This document shows positions 51,619-61,086 of a DNA stretch of 64,000 nt, piece after piece. Source of the DNA: Chelativorans sp. AA-79 (GTDB lineage: Bacteria > Pseudomonadota > Alphaproteobacteria > Rhizobiales > Rhizobiaceae); contig NZ_CP120361.1 of NCBI RefSeq assembly GCF_029457495.1, positions 2,186,001 through 2,250,000 on the forward strand, written 5' to 3'. Both the position numbers and the translations under genes were made by a program. The notes beneath the pieces were generated by a model. That model searched no databases, had not been told where the DNA came from, and worked only from the letters and a program-made list of their open reading frames with translations. The number at the start of each line of letters is the position of its first letter. The stretch's first letter is position 1.

Positions 51619-52827
51619 ATGTCAGCTGCTTTTTTCCGCACCGCGGTCGTGCTCGGACTTCTGTCGGCCATAGGTCCCTTCGCCATTGACATGTATCTGC
51701 CGGCGCTGCCCACCATCGGCGCCGACCTGAACGCGGGAACCACTGCCGTTCAACTGAGCCTTCTGGTCTTCTTCCTTTCGATGGGCTTTGCTCAGCTCGC
51801 AGTCGGACCGATCTCGGACATGGTGGGACGCAAGGCGCCTCTCTATTTCGGGCTCCTGCTCTTCATCGCGGGCAGCATCGGCTCGGCGCTGGCGCCGAGC
51901 GTGGAATGGCTCATCGCTTTCCGCGTCATGCAAGGGCTCGGCGCCTCGGCGGGGATGGTCGTGCCGCGCGCGGTGGTGCGTGATCTGCACACCGGAAACG
52001 AGGCCGCACGGCTCATGTCCCTGCTGATGCTCGTCTTTTCCATCTCGCCGATCCTGGCGCCACTCACCGGGAGCATCGTCATCGCGGCATTCGGATGGCG
52101 TGCCGTCTTCTGGGCCGTGACGGTCGCGGCCCTGGTCGGGCTGGTGCTCATCTCCACCTCGCTCTCGGAGACGCGGCCGGCCGAGCAGCGCGTGGGCAGT
52201 TCCTTCCGCACCGCGCTCGCCGGTTACCGCTATCTCCTGGGCGACGGGAAATTCCTGGGCCTCACCTTCATCGGCGGGTTCGGGATATCGAGCTTCTTCG
52301 TCTATCTGATGAACTCGCCGTTCGTGCTGATCGACCATTACGGCCTGTCGCCATCGCTCTACAGTGTGTTCTTCTCCATCAACGCGGTGGCCTTCTTCGC
52401 GATGTCGCAGCTTACGGGTACGCTGGTGGAGCAGTACGGGTTGAGGCGCGTGGTGCGCGTGGCCGTTTTCGGCTTCACCACCGCCATGATCGCCCTGCTC
52501 GGTGTCATGGCCTCCGGGTTCCAGCCGCTATGGGTGCTGGCCGTGCTGCTTCTGGTCGGCTACGGCTTCCTGGGGCTGGTGATCCCCACGACATCGGTGC
52601 TCGCCATGGACGATCACGGCGAGATCGCCGGAACCGCATCGGCGCTGATGGGCACCCTCCATTTCGCCGCCGGTGCCGGGGCCATGGCGGTGGCGGGGCT
52701 GTTTTTCGACGGCAAGCCGCTCTCGATGGTCACCGCGATCGCGGCGTGCGCCGTCATCGCCTTCGGGCTGACGCAGCTCACGCTTGGGCGCGGCCGTGAA
52801 CTGGCTTCGCGGGCTGCGGCGGAGTAG
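51619..52827 (+). CDS. MFS drug-resistance transporter, Bcr/CflA type
   Basis: This 402-residue transporter has 12 predicted transmembrane helices. The family start is GLLSAIGPFAIDMYLPALPT, with loop motif A-like GPISDMVGRKAPLYFG and motif C-like region FSISPILAPLTGSIVI. It is a probable proton-driven multidrug exporter of the inner membrane, divergent from a TetR regulator. A terminator lies directly downstream. Confidence 0.9.
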   Translation: MSAAFFRTAVVLGLLSAIGPFAIDMYLPALPTIGADLNAGTTAVQLSLLVFFLSMGFAQLAVGPISDMVGRKAPLYFGLLLFIAGSIGSALAPSVEWLIAFRVMQGLGASAGMVVPRAVVRDLHTGNEAARLMSLLMLVFSISPILAPLTGSIVIAAFGWRAVFWAVTVAALVGLVLISTSLSETRPAEQRVGSSFRTALAGYRYLLGDGKFLGLTFIGGFGISSFFVYLMNSPFVLIDHYGLSPSLYSVFFSINAVAFFAMSQLTGTLVEQYGLRRVVRVAVFGFTTAMIALLGVMASGFQPLWVLAVLLLVGYGFLGLVIPTTSVLAMDDHGEIAGTASALMGTLHFAAGAGAMAVAGLFFDGKPLSMVTAIAACAVIAFGLTQLTLGRGRELASRAAAE

Positions 52828-52849
52828 CGGTAGCAGCCCAAGAATGGCC

Positions 52850-52878
52850 GAGGGCGCGGCATGGCCGCGCCCTCTTTT
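52850..52878. terminator. bidirectional terminator between MFS and AAA ATPase genes
   Basis: An 11-bp perfect stem (GAGGGCGCGGC, 52850-52860; complement 52864-52874) with loop ATG is followed by TTTT on the plus strand. It lies between two convergent genes. Confidence 0.85.
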
Positions 52879-53438
52879 CATGCGCGGTCGATCGCTTTCA
52901 GCACCCAGTCGCGGCGCGCCTCCACCGAAAGGCGTGGGACCGGAAGCAAGGTGTAGCCGAGTTCCCGGTAGACCGCCCGGATCGCCTCGAATGTTCGCTC
53001 AGCCTCTTCGAGCGTCTGGCTGCGTTCGGCGTCTCCGGTAAAGATATCCGGCCAGGGCGGGAGGATAAAGGCCGTATCCGCATAGCGGAACGTCTCAGCC
53101 GCCTTCTGCATGTGAGCGGGAACGGGCCGGCCGATGAGCCGGAGATAACCGACCGTGTCGGGAATGCCGCGATCGAAGAAGGTGGTCCTGGACGGCTCCG
53201 CCGCATGGTAGGAGCGCAGATCCCAGCAAAGCATCAACTCGGCGTAAAGCGCCGCATCGCGGTCGGGCACGGCAGCGCCGCCGATCGCGCGCTGGGTGCG
53301 GATGATGGCGCGCCCCGCTTCCGGCGCGATTGCCGCCCCCGTTTCCTCAAGGCTTTCGAGAAGCGTCGTCTTGCCGGCACCGGGACCTCCGGTGACGACG
53401 AACAGGCGGCAAGGGGATTTCGGCCGTTCAGGCAGCAT
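52878..53438 (-). CDS. AAA family ATPase/kinase-like protein
   Basis: This 186-residue P-loop protein has Walker A FVVTGGPGAGKTTLLESL at about residues 12-29, then EAGRAIIRTQRAIGG and FFDRGIPDTVGYL, as in small AAA_28 NTPases/predicted kinases. Its substrate is unknown. The start MLPERPKSPC was chosen because it places the P-loop near the N-terminus; the upstream frame runs into the tmRNA gene. Confidence 0.82.
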   Translation of the reverse strand: MLPERPKSPCRLFVVTGGPGAGKTTLLESLEETGAAIAPEAGRAIIRTQRAIGGAAVPDRDAALYAELMLCWDLRSYHAAEPSRTTFFDRGIPDTVGYLRLIGRPVPAHMQKAAETFRYADTAFILPPWPDIFTGDAERSQTLEEAERTFEAIRAVYRELGYTLLPVPRLSVEARRDWVLKAIDRA

Positions 53439-53599
53439 GAAAGAGCTCCATGTAAACGTCGCCCGCGGGCAATGCGCCGCGTCGGCGGCATGCATTGCGC
53501 CACATGGTCGAGATGTTGAGAGAATTGGGAAATTGGGGGGAGAAGTGGAGGCTTCTGTTGCCAGGTGCCTCCGAACCCCGCTCAGACCTGCGACGGCCT

Positions 53600-53886
53600 G
53601 AGGCTTTAATTGAAGCTGTCGCACCGCTTACGCGGCGAGACGTGCTTCCGCATAGTTGTCGTTGGCAACTATAAGATTAGCCCGATAACGGTGGTACCAT
53701 GCCGAGCGAAAGTCCGATCTTTACACCCTCGTCGATCCTGTTTCGCCCCCATCAGAAGCCGCCCTTCGTGTCGCCCTCCCAATCGAGGGCTGGCCGGCGG
53801 TTTCTGGTGGAGGCGCCGGGTACCGCCCCCGGGTCCGAATGGCTTATTGCATCGGCCGTTTATCGCCATAGTCGGCCGAAACCGAC
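53600..53886 (-). ncRNA. ssrA: transfer-messenger RNA, circularly permuted two-piece type
   Basis: The tag reading frame is at 53666-53628 (minus) and encodes ANDNYAEARLAA followed by TAA. The mature coding piece begins GGGGGCG at 53750. The acceptor piece is transcribed first and ends CGCCTCCACCA with the encoded CCA at 53805. GGGGGCG and CGCCTCC form a 7-bp acceptor stem with a G3:U wobble, the alanine-tRNA identity element. The internal loop 53751-53804 is removed. It rescues stalled ribosomes and tags nascent chains for ClpXP. A TATATT -10 lies at 53893-53898 (minus). The 5' end is inferred from it and the 3' end (about 53600) is approximate. Confidence 0.92.
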
Positions 53887-53892
53887 GCGCTC

Positions 53893-53898
53893 AATATA
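53893..53898 (-). promoter_or_regulatory. putative -10 of the ssrA promoter
   Basis: On the minus strand TATATT lies about 6 bases before the predicted transcript start, with a weak -35 (TTTCAT/CTTTCA) about 17-18 bases further upstream. Confidence 0.5.
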
Positions 53899-54047
53899 GG
53901 GGCGACGGTTTCGCAATGAAAGGGGATGGAGCGAACTTCGCGGCATTTTTCGTTGACTTGCCGCGGCCTTGCGCCGAAGTTCGAGCGGGGCTCCGTAGCG
54001 CTCGGCTATGGTGCTGACGGGCATGCAGCAAGGAGAGGAAGGAACAG

Positions 54048-54359
54048 ATGACCGACTATCTCGCAGACGTGCAGAAATACGATGCGACAGCCGACGCGGC
54101 TGCGGTGGACAAGATCGTCAAGCATTTGGGCATCGCGCTGCGCAGCCGCGATGCGTCGCTGGTATCCTGCAGCGACCCGGAAGAACTCGAGCGCGTGCGC
54201 GAGAAGTGGTGCATGAAGAAGCTCGGCGAGACCGACGCGGCGCGTTGCGATTCGGTCATCGAAAAGGTTTGCGAGACCATGTCCGCGGACAACACCAAGG
54301 CCCGGGTGACCTTCTACTATCTGGTCGCCAAGCATCTCGGAAAAGTCGCGGCTCTCTGA
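54048..54359 (+). CDS. DUF2853 family protein
   Basis: This 103-residue helical protein starts [20 protein letters not shown] and contains [20 protein letters not shown] and [15 protein letters not shown], the DUF2853 pattern. AGGAGAGGAAGGAAC precedes the start. Its function is unknown. A hairpin at 54367-54400 separates it from thyA. Confidence 0.85.
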   Translation: MTDYLADVQKYDATADAAAVDKIVKHLGIALRSRDASLVSCSDPEELERVREKWCMKKLGETDAARCDSVIEKVCETMSADNTKARVTFYYLVAKHLGKVAAL

Positions 54360-54366
54360 GAGCCAA

Positions 54367-54400
54367 CGCACCGGTGGGCATTTTGCCGCCCGCCGGTGCG
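54367..54400 (+). terminator. GC hairpin after the DUF2853 gene, possible terminator or attenuator
   Basis: CGCACCGG (54367-54374) pairs with CCGGTGCG (54393-54400) around an inner TTTT-containing loop. It lacks a downstream U tract, so termination is uncertain. Confidence 0.35.
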
Positions 54401-54439
54401 ATCTGTCCCGGCCACAAGAAGTTCCGATTCGGCCTGCCC

Positions 54440-55234
54440 ATGCGCCAATATCTCGACCTCCTTGCCCATGTCCTCGAAAACGGCGTCGATCGCGACGACC
54501 GTACCGGCACGGGCACGCGTGGCGTCTTCGGCTATCAGATGCGGTTCGATCTGGGTGCCGGCTTTCCGGTGCTGACCACGAAGAAGCTGCATCTGAAGTC
54601 GATCATCCATGAGCTCCTCTGGTTCCTCAAGGGCGACACCAATATCCGCTATCTCAGGGAGAACGGTGTCACTATCTGGGACGAATGGGCCGATGAAAAC
54701 GGCGATCTGGGGCCTGTCTACGGTGCGCAGTGGCGCTCCTGGCCCGCGCCGGACGGACGGCACATCGATCAGATCGCGAATCTTCTCAAGGGGCTGAAGG
54801 AAAACCCTAATTCGCGACGTCACATCGTGACGGCGTGGAATCCGGCCGAGATCGATGAAATGGCGTTGCCGCCCTGCCACTGCCTCTTCCAGTTCTTTGT
54901 GGCCGAGGGGCGGCTTTCCTGCCAGCTTTACCAGCGCTCGGCGGATATCTTCCTGGGCGTCCCCTTCAATATTGCCTCCTACGCGCTGCTCACCATGATG
55001 GTTGCGCAGGTGACCGGGCTCAGGCCCGGCGATTTCGTCCACACGCTGGGTGACGCGCATCTATACAGGAACCACTTCGAGCAGGCGCGCGAGCAACTCA
55101 CCCGGACGCCGAAGCCGCTGCCCACGATGTGGATCAATCCGGATGTGCGCGATCTCTTCGCCTTCCGCTACGACGATTTCCGGCTGGAAGGCTATGCTGC
55201 CGATCCCACGATCCGCGCGCCTATCGCGGTTTGA
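54440..55234 (+). CDS. thyA: thymidylate synthase
   Basis: This protein has 264 residues, the same as the E. coli enzyme. The start [15 protein letters not shown] aligns with the family. The catalytic nucleophile in [11 protein letters not shown] falls exactly at Cys146. Folate and dUMP motifs include [32 protein letters not shown] and [12 protein letters not shown]. It converts dUMP to dTMP and produces dihydrofolate, recycled by the DHFR encoded next. Confidence 0.95.
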   Translation: MRQYLDLLAHVLENGVDRDDRTGTGTRGVFGYQMRFDLGAGFPVLTTKKLHLKSIIHELLWFLKGDTNIRYLRENGVTIWDEWADENGDLGPVYGAQWRSWPAPDGRHIDQIANLLKGLKENPNSRRHIVTAWNPAEIDEMALPPCHCLFQFFVAEGRLSCQLYQRSADIFLGVPFNIASYALLTMMVAQVTGLRPGDFVHTLGDAHLYRNHFEQAREQLTRTPKPLPTMWINPDVRDLFAFRYDDFRLEGYAADPTIRAPIAV

Positions 55235-55263
55235 GACCCTTCCAGAGAGCCGAGGAGCGTGAC

Positions 55264-55767
55264 ATGGAACTCTCCCTCGTCGTCGCCATGGCGAAGAATG
55301 GGGTCATCGGCCGCGCGGGCGGCTTGCCGTGGCGTTTGTCGACGGACATGAAACGCTTCAAGGCCATAACGATGGGAAAGCCCGTGGTTATGGGCCGGAA
55401 AACCTGGGAAAGCATCGGCAAGCCCCTGCCCGGGCGGTTCAACATCGTGATTTCCCGCGATCCGGCCTATCCGGCGGAAGGTGCGGCGGTGGCCGGCAGC
55501 CTCGACGAGGCGATAAGGACTGCCCAGGGGCAAGGCGCGGGTGACGAGATCTGCGTCATCGGGGGCGGTGAGGTTTACCGCCAGGCGCTGCCGCGAGCGA
55601 CCCGCCTCCATGTCACCCATGTCGAGGCCGAAATCGAGGGGGATACCTATTTCCCCGAAATCGATGACGATGCCTGGAAGGTTGTCACCAGGGAAAGCGT
55701 TCCTGCCGGCGAAAAGGATGTTTATCCCACGCAGTATCTCATTTACGAACGGCGGCAGTCGGGCTGA
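55264..55767 (+). CDS. folA: dihydrofolate reductase
   Basis: This 167-residue protein starts MELSLVVAMAKNGVIGRAGG with LPWRLSTDMKRFK, GKPVVMGRKTWESIGKPLPG and VIGGGEVYRQALP, all canonical DHFR motifs. It regenerates tetrahydrofolate after ThyA. It starts 29 bases after thyA; the spacer contains GAGGAGCG, so the two are an operon. Confidence 0.94.
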   Translation: MELSLVVAMAKNGVIGRAGGLPWRLSTDMKRFKAITMGKPVVMGRKTWESIGKPLPGRFNIVISRDPAYPAEGAAVAGSLDEAIRTAQGQGAGDEICVIGGGEVYRQALPRATRLHVTHVEAEIEGDTYFPEIDDDAWKVVTRESVPAGEKDVYPTQYLIYERRQSG

Positions 55768-55913
55768 GTGGGCGGCGAGCGACGCAGGCGTTTGACGGGT
55801 GCGGCGGCAAGTTCGCACGGCTTCGCGTTGAAAGCGCGCTTCCCGACACCTATAACAGGCCGTAAGGCAATGTCGGCGGCCGGTCGGTTGGCGGCTCAGG
55901 AAAAGGAACAATA

Positions 55914-57038
55914 ATGCCCTGGAACAATCAAGGTGGCGGTGGCCCTTGGGGCGGAGGAAACAGTGGGGGGCCTTGGGACCAGGGTCCACGTGGTCCGAAC
56001 GGGCCGCAATCCTCGCCCCCCGATCTGGAGGAGATCATCCGGCGCGGCCAGGACAGGCTGCGGCGTGCTCTGCCCGGCGGTGGTGGCGGAAATCCCGCGA
56101 TCATCGCCATCATCATCGTCGCTCTGGTGGGGTTCTGGCTCTTCAAGTCCATCTATACGGTGCAGCCCGACCAGATCGCCGTGGAACTGCGCTTCGGCGA
56201 GCCGAAGCAGGAGCTTTCCGAGCCCGGGCTTCACTTCCATTGGTGGCCGATCGAGACCGTGGACACCGTGTCCATCGCGGAAAGGCTCGTGGATATCGGC
56301 GAGATACGCGGCGGCAGTTCGTCCGGTCTGATGTTGTCCGGTGACCAGAACATCGTCGATGTGAAGTTTTCGGTGGCCTATCAGGTCGCCGAGCCGGCGC
56401 CCTATCTCTTCAATGTGGAGGATCCGGACGGAATGGTGCGTCAGGTGGCCGAGAGTGCCATGCGCGAGGTGGTCGGCCGGCGCCCCGCCCAGGACATCTT
56501 CCGCGACGACCGCCAGGGCATCGCGCAGGACGTGCAGAGCATCATCCAGGATACGCTTGACGAGTACGGCGCGGGAATGCGCATCAACGCGCTTTCGATC
56601 GAGGATGCGGCGCCGCCGCGGGAGGTCGCCGACGCGTTTGACGAAGTGCAGCGGGCCGAACAGGACGAAGACCGCTTCGTCGAGGAATCCAACCAGTATT
56701 CGAACCAGCAGCTCGGCCAGGCGCGCGGCGAGGCTGCGCAGATCCGTGAGGAGGCGGCCGCCTACAAGAACCGCGTCGTGCAGGAGGCCGAAGGTGAGGC
56801 GCAACGCTTCATCTCCGTCTACGAGGAATATGCCAAGGCGCCCGAGGTGACCCGCAAGCGTCTCTTCCTGGAAACGATGGAAAACGTGTTGCGCGGCTCC
56901 AACAAGGTGATCCTGGAGCAGGGCGCGGGACAAGACGTGCTGCCTTATCTGCCCCTCCCGGAACTGCGGCGCAACGCGCCCGCCGGTACCCAGAACCCGA
57001 ACCAGCTCGGCGCGCAGACGCAAGGGGGAAATAACTGA
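55914..57038 (+). CDS. hflK: FtsH protease modulator HflK
   Basis: This is a 374-residue SPFH/Band-7 protein. A Gly/Pro-rich cytoplasmic N-terminus (MPWNNQGGGGPWGGGNSGGP) is followed by one membrane helix (about residues 62-80, IIAIIIVALVGFWLFKSIYT) and the periplasmic Band 7 domain, then a helical C-terminus. With HflC it forms a cage around FtsH. Its stop shares a base with the hflC start (TGATG). Confidence 0.95.
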   Translation: MPWNNQGGGGPWGGGNSGGPWDQGPRGPNGPQSSPPDLEEIIRRGQDRLRRALPGGGGGNPAIIAIIIVALVGFWLFKSIYTVQPDQIAVELRFGEPKQELSEPGLHFHWWPIETVDTVSIAERLVDIGEIRGGSSSGLMLSGDQNIVDVKFSVAYQVAEPAPYLFNVEDPDGMVRQVAESAMREVVGRRPAQDIFRDDRQGIAQDVQSIIQDTLDEYGAGMRINALSIEDAAPPREVADAFDEVQRAEQDEDRFVEESNQYSNQQLGQARGEAAQIREEAAAYKNRVVQEAEGEAQRFISVYEEYAKAPEVTRKRLFLETMENVLRGSNKVILEQGAGQDVLPYLPLPELRRNAPAGTQNPNQLGAQTQGGNN

Positions 57039-58024
57039 TGTCGAACCGTCTTCCCTTTTTCGTTATTCTCGCCGCTATCGTTCTCTTCCTCCTCTACTCG
57101 TCCGTCTTCGTGGTGAACGAGCGGCAGCAGGCGATCGTGTTGCGGTTCGGCGAGATCGTCCGTGTCGAACGGGATCCGGGGTTGTATTTCAAGCTGCCCT
57201 TCGCCTTCGTGGAGGCGGACAACGTACAGATCATCGAGGACCGTATCCTGCGCTTCGATCTCGACGACATCCGCGTGCAGGTCTCCGGCGGCAAATTCTA
57301 CGAGGTGGATGCTTTCGTCGCCTACTCGATCAGTGATCCGAGCCGCTTCCGCCAGGCCGTTTCCGGCAGCATTCCGCTCGCCGAACAGCGTCTGCGCACG
57401 CGCCTCGACGCCGCCCTGCGCCGCGTCTACGGTCTGCGCGGCTTCGAGGCCGCATTGTCTGAAGAGCGGGGATCGATGATGCGCGAAGTGGCCGAGCAGT
57501 TGCGTCCCGATGCCGCCTCGCTCGGAATCGAGATCAGGGATGTGCGCATCCGGCGCACGGACCTGACGGCAGAGGTCTCGCAGCAGACCTATGACCGCAT
57601 GAAGGCCGAGCGCCTTGCCGAGGCCGAGCGCCTGCGTGCCCGCGGACGCGAGGCCGCGGCCCGCATCCGGGCCCGCGCGGATCGCGAGGTGGTCGAGATT
57701 CTCGCCGCCGCCCAGCGTGAGGCGGAGATCCTGCGCGGTGAAGGCGAGGCGGAGCGCAACGCAATCTTCGCCGACGCCTTCCAGCGGGACGAGGACTTCT
57801 TCGAGTTCTACCGCTCGATGGCCGCTTATCGTCAGGCGCTGGATCCTTCGGGCACGACCATGCTCCTGACGCCCAACTCGGAGTTCTTCCGCTTCTTCAA
57901 CGATGCTGGAGGAACGACGCGCGGCAATGGCGGCGGCGAGTCCGGGCCGCTGACCGGGGCGGTCACCCCTGAGCAGGAGAGCCAGCCGGGGCCGCGCGTG
58001 ACTGCGCCGGAACCGGCGCAGTAG
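57038..58024 (+). CDS. hflC: FtsH protease modulator HflC
   Basis: This 328-residue SPFH protein has an N-terminal membrane helix (about 5-23, FFVILAAIVLFLLYSSVFVV) followed by NERQQAIVLRFGEIVRVERD and the Band 7 domain, a long helix (QTYDRMKAERLAEAERLRAR) and a low-complexity tail. It partners HflK. Confidence 0.95.
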   Translation: MSNRLPFFVILAAIVLFLLYSSVFVVNERQQAIVLRFGEIVRVERDPGLYFKLPFAFVEADNVQIIEDRILRFDLDDIRVQVSGGKFYEVDAFVAYSISDPSRFRQAVSGSIPLAEQRLRTRLDAALRRVYGLRGFEAALSEERGSMMREVAEQLRPDAASLGIEIRDVRIRRTDLTAEVSQQTYDRMKAERLAEAERLRARGREAAARIRARADREVVEILAAAQREAEILRGEGEAERNAIFADAFQRDEDFFEFYRSMAAYRQALDPSGTTMLLTPNSEFFRFFNDAGGTTRGNGGGESGPLTGAVTPEQESQPGPRVTAPEPAQ

Positions 58025-58078
58025 GCTGGGGATCGTCGCGCTTCATGCATCGCTTTCCTCCAAGGGGCGCCGGTCGCG

Positions 58079-58264
58079 GTGAGTGATTTTCTCGCCGCGC
58101 TCGGCCTCGTTCTCGTCTTCGAAGGCCTCCTCTATGGCGGCCTGCCGCGGCTTGCCAAGAGAATGGCGGCCGATGTGATCGAGATGCCCGAGGGCCTGAT
58201 GCGGGCCGTCGGGCTCGCGGTCATGGCCGTCGGCGTGTTCATCGTGTGGCTCGTGCGGAGCTGA
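58079..58264 (+). CDS. DUF2065 family small membrane protein
   Basis: This 61-residue protein uses a GTG start and has two hydrophobic helices (FLAALGLVLVFEGLLYGGLP and VGLAVMAVGVFIVWLV). DUF2065 proteins regularly follow hflC. Their role is unknown, and placement suggests a link to the HflKC-FtsH complex. Confidence 0.82.
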   Translation: MSDFLAALGLVLVFEGLLYGGLPRLAKRMAADVIEMPEGLMRAVGLAVMAVGVFIVWLVRS

Positions 58265-58372
58265 TCTTCTTGGGCTGGCGCGATGGCTGCGCCAGGCTAT
58301 ATAACTGGCCGCAAACGTGCCTCATTCGCGCCCGATCATGCGTGCCAGCATCTGGCCACCGGAGACATTGCC

Positions 58373-60073
58373 ATGCCCCTCGACCTCCCTCGCGCCACCT
58401 GCCGAATCCTGATGGCCGTGGCCCTGCCGGTTGCCATCGCGGCGATGCCCGCGACCGGATGGGCGCAATCGGACGGCGATACGGTCATCGAGCCGGGCCA
58501 GCAGCAATCGCCCGCTCCGCAGGAACCGCTGCCCGTGCCCGAACAGCCCGCGCAGCCGGATACCGGCCAGGGCGGACCGGAGGCAGAGCCCGGGCAGCCA
58601 GCGGAGCCGGGACCGGAGACGGAGCTTCTGCCTGTCCCCGACTTGGGGACCCAGGGAATGCGCGCGCCGCGGAGGGGCATCCAGCCGCAGCGCGGCCCGG
58701 AATCGGTCGCGGACATGGCGGAGAACCTGCTCGATGCCGTGGTCAATATTTCCACTTCCCAGAATGGCGAAGCCGGGACCGGCGGGCGCGTGCCGATGCC
58801 GCAACTGCCCGAAGGCTCTCCGTTCGAGGAGTATTTCGGCGAGTTCTTTAACGAGGATGAGCGCCAGCCGCGCATGCCGGGTCCGGGCTCTTCGCTCGGC
58901 TCCGGTTTCGTGATCGATGGCGAGGAAGGCATCATCGTCACCAACAACCACGTCATCACGGATGCGGACGAGATCACGGCCAATTTCGCCGACGGAACCG
59001 CGCGCAAGGCCGAACTCATCGGCGTCGACACCAAGACGGACCTCGCCGTCCTCAAGGTGGACCCCGAGGGCGAGACATTGCCGGAGGTTCATTTCGGCGA
59101 TTCCGATGCCATGCGAATCGGCGACTGGGTGATGGCCATCGGCAATCCCTTCGGCTTCGGCGGGTCTCTCACGGTCGGCATCGTTTCGGCGCGCAACCGG
59201 CAGATCGGCTCCGGGCCCTATGACGACTACATCCAGACGGATGCCGCCATCAACAGGGGCAATTCCGGCGGGCCGCTGTTCAACATGGCTGGTGAGGTCA
59301 TCGGCATCAACACCGCCATCATCTCTCCCTCCGGCGGCTCGATCGGTATCGGCTTCGCCATCCCCTCCAACCTTGCGCTCAACGTGGTGGGCCAGTTGCG
59401 CGAGTTCGGCGAGACGCGCCGCGGCTGGCTCGGCGTCCGCATCCAGCCGGTCACCGACCAGATCGCAGAGAGTCTCGGCCTGGACGAGACCGCCGGCGTG
59501 CTGGTGAGCGGTATCGAGAAGGGCGGGCCGGCAGACAACGGCCGTCTGCAGGCCGGCGATATCATCGTCGGTTTCGACGGGACCAGGATCACCGACGACC
59601 GCCAGCTTCGCCGCATCGTCGCCGAAAGCGGCGTCGGCAAGGAGGTCGAGCTCGAGATCCTGCGCAAGGGCGATCGCGAAACGGTAAGGGTGACGCTCGG
59701 GCGCCTTGAGGAAGGGGAGAGCACGGCCGCTTCCGGAGATGCGACCGGGGAAGACGAGCAGGCGCCGGTGGCGAGCGCGCAGGTGCTCGGCATGACCATC
59801 GAGGAGCTCGACGAGGAAAGCCGCAGCCAGTTCGAAATCCCGGAGGATGTGAACGGCGTTCTGGTCACCGAAGTCGAGGCGAATTCCGTGGCGGCGGAGC
59901 AGGGTGTCCAACCGGGTGACGTCATCGTGGAGATCGCGCTGAAGTCGGTCTCCACACCGCAGGATGTGCTCGACCAGGTGGGGCAGCTCAAGGAGCAGGG
60001 GCGCAAGAACGCTCTCCTCATGCTCGCCTCCAAATCGGGGGAATTGCGGTTCGTGACGCTGAGGATGAGCTAG
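58373..60073 (+). CDS. degP: periplasmic serine protease DegP/HtrA (Do family)
   Basis: This protein has 566 residues from ATG 58373. It has a signal peptide (about 1-32, ending GWAQ), a Pro/Glu-rich linker, then the trypsin-like domain with catalytic His193 (TNNHVIT), Asp223 (KTDLAV) and Ser298 (RGNSGGP). Two PDZ domains follow, about 335-430 and 470-560. It degrades and chaperones misfolded envelope proteins. It follows hflKC and DUF2065, making a proteostasis cluster. The open frame to 58283 is not needed. Confidence 0.94.
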   Translation: MPLDLPRATCRILMAVALPVAIAAMPATGWAQSDGDTVIEPGQQQSPAPQEPLPVPEQPAQPDTGQGGPEAEPGQPAEPGPETELLPVPDLGTQGMRAPRRGIQPQRGPESVADMAENLLDAVVNISTSQNGEAGTGGRVPMPQLPEGSPFEEYFGEFFNEDERQPRMPGPGSSLGSGFVIDGEEGIIVTNNHVITDADEITANFADGTARKAELIGVDTKTDLAVLKVDPEGETLPEVHFGDSDAMRIGDWVMAIGNPFGFGGSLTVGIVSARNRQIGSGPYDDYIQTDAAINRGNSGGPLFNMAGEVIGINTAIISPSGGSIGIGFAIPSNLALNVVGQLREFGETRRGWLGVRIQPVTDQIAESLGLDETAGVLVSGIEKGGPADNGRLQAGDIIVGFDGTRITDDRQLRRIVAESGVGKEVELEILRKGDRETVRVTLGRLEEGESTAASGDATGEDEQAPVASAQVLGMTIEELDEESRSQFEIPEDVNGVLVTEVEANSVAAEQGVQPGDVIVEIALKSVSTPQDVLDQVGQLKEQGRKNALLMLASKSGELRFVTLRMS

Positions 60074-60171
60074 GGAATCGGGACTGGGTTCAGGTTCCCC
60101 CTGCCGCCTTGTTGTCTATTTGTCTAGACGATCGACAGGCCCCATCGGCTTCTTGCTGTTGCCCTGCGACC

Positions 60172-61059
60172 CTAAACAGCAAACTCCTCGCGTCGATAGC
60201 CCTGCACATAAAGCAGCGCCGTGAGGTCGCCGTGGTCGATGCGGATGCGGGCCTGGGCGGCAACGGAAGGCTTGGCGTGGATCGCCACGCCGGCGCCCGC
60301 GAGGTTCAGCATGCCGAGATCGTTCGCCCCGTCGCCTACCGCCATGACCTCGCTCGGGTCGAGCTTCAGCCGCGCCGCGATCTCCAGAAGCGCGTCTGCC
60401 TTCGCCTGACGGCCCAGGATGGGCTCCACCACCGTACCGGCGAGTTTGCCTTGCTTTTCGATCAGGCGGTTCGCGCGATGCTCGTGGAAACCGAGCTCCG
60501 CGGCGATGCGGCCGGTGAAGAGATCGAAGCCGCCCGACACCAGCGCCGTATAGGCGCCAGCGTTGCGCATGGTCGCGATGAGCTCGCGCCCGCCGGCGGC
60601 AAGGGTGATGCGGCCGGTGATCACCCGCTCGATCACCGCCAGTTCCAGCCCTTCGAGGAGCGCGACGCGCTCGCGCAACGCCGGTTCGAAGGCGATTTCG
60701 CCATTCATCGCCCGGGCGGTGATGTCGGCGACATGCTCCTTGACGCCGATCTCGTCCGCCAGCTCGTCGATGCACTCCTGGTCGATCATGGTCGAATCCA
60801 TGTCGGCGATCAGCATCTTCTTGCGCCGGCCTTCGGCCGGCTGGATCGCGACATCGACGGGAGCATCGGCCACTGCCGCACGCAAAGCTTTTTCGGCCTC
60901 ATCCTGCGCAATCCCGTCGGCGAGCGCCAGATCGCATGCGATCCCTTCGGCCAGCCATGCGGTCCCGCTTGCGCCGACGGCGCGGCTCGCCATATTCGCA
61001 ATGGACGGGCTCAGCGCGGGTGACCGCGGATCGGAGATGAGCGTTGCAACGAGGGCCAT
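60172..61059 (-). CDS. serB: phosphoserine phosphatase SerB
   Basis: This is a 295-residue HAD phosphatase. The N-terminal regulatory segment is about residues 1-75, motif I is IADMDSTMIDQECID, motif II VSGGFDLFTGRIA and motif III/IV AVGDGANDLGML. It makes L-serine from phosphoserine. The start MALVATLISD was chosen; its gene is divergent from miaA with only 27 bases between starts, so the promoters must overlap. Confidence 0.94.
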   Translation of the reverse strand: MALVATLISDPRSPALSPSIANMASRAVGASGTAWLAEGIACDLALADGIAQDEAEKALRAAVADAPVDVAIQPAEGRRKKMLIADMDSTMIDQECIDELADEIGVKEHVADITARAMNGEIAFEPALRERVALLEGLELAVIERVITGRITLAAGGRELIATMRNAGAYTALVSGGFDLFTGRIAAELGFHEHRANRLIEKQGKLAGTVVEPILGRQAKADALLEIAARLKLDPSEVMAVGDGANDLGMLNLAGAGVAIHAKPSVAAQARIRIDHGDLTALLYVQGYRREEFAV

Positions 61060-61086
61060 GGAACATCCGCTGGAGGTGAAGGACCA

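Noticed and set aside
53610..54017. Short open plus-strand frames in the ssrA interval
   Set aside because: The interval is explained by the tmRNA gene on the minus strand; the plus frames have no ribosome-binding site or family match.
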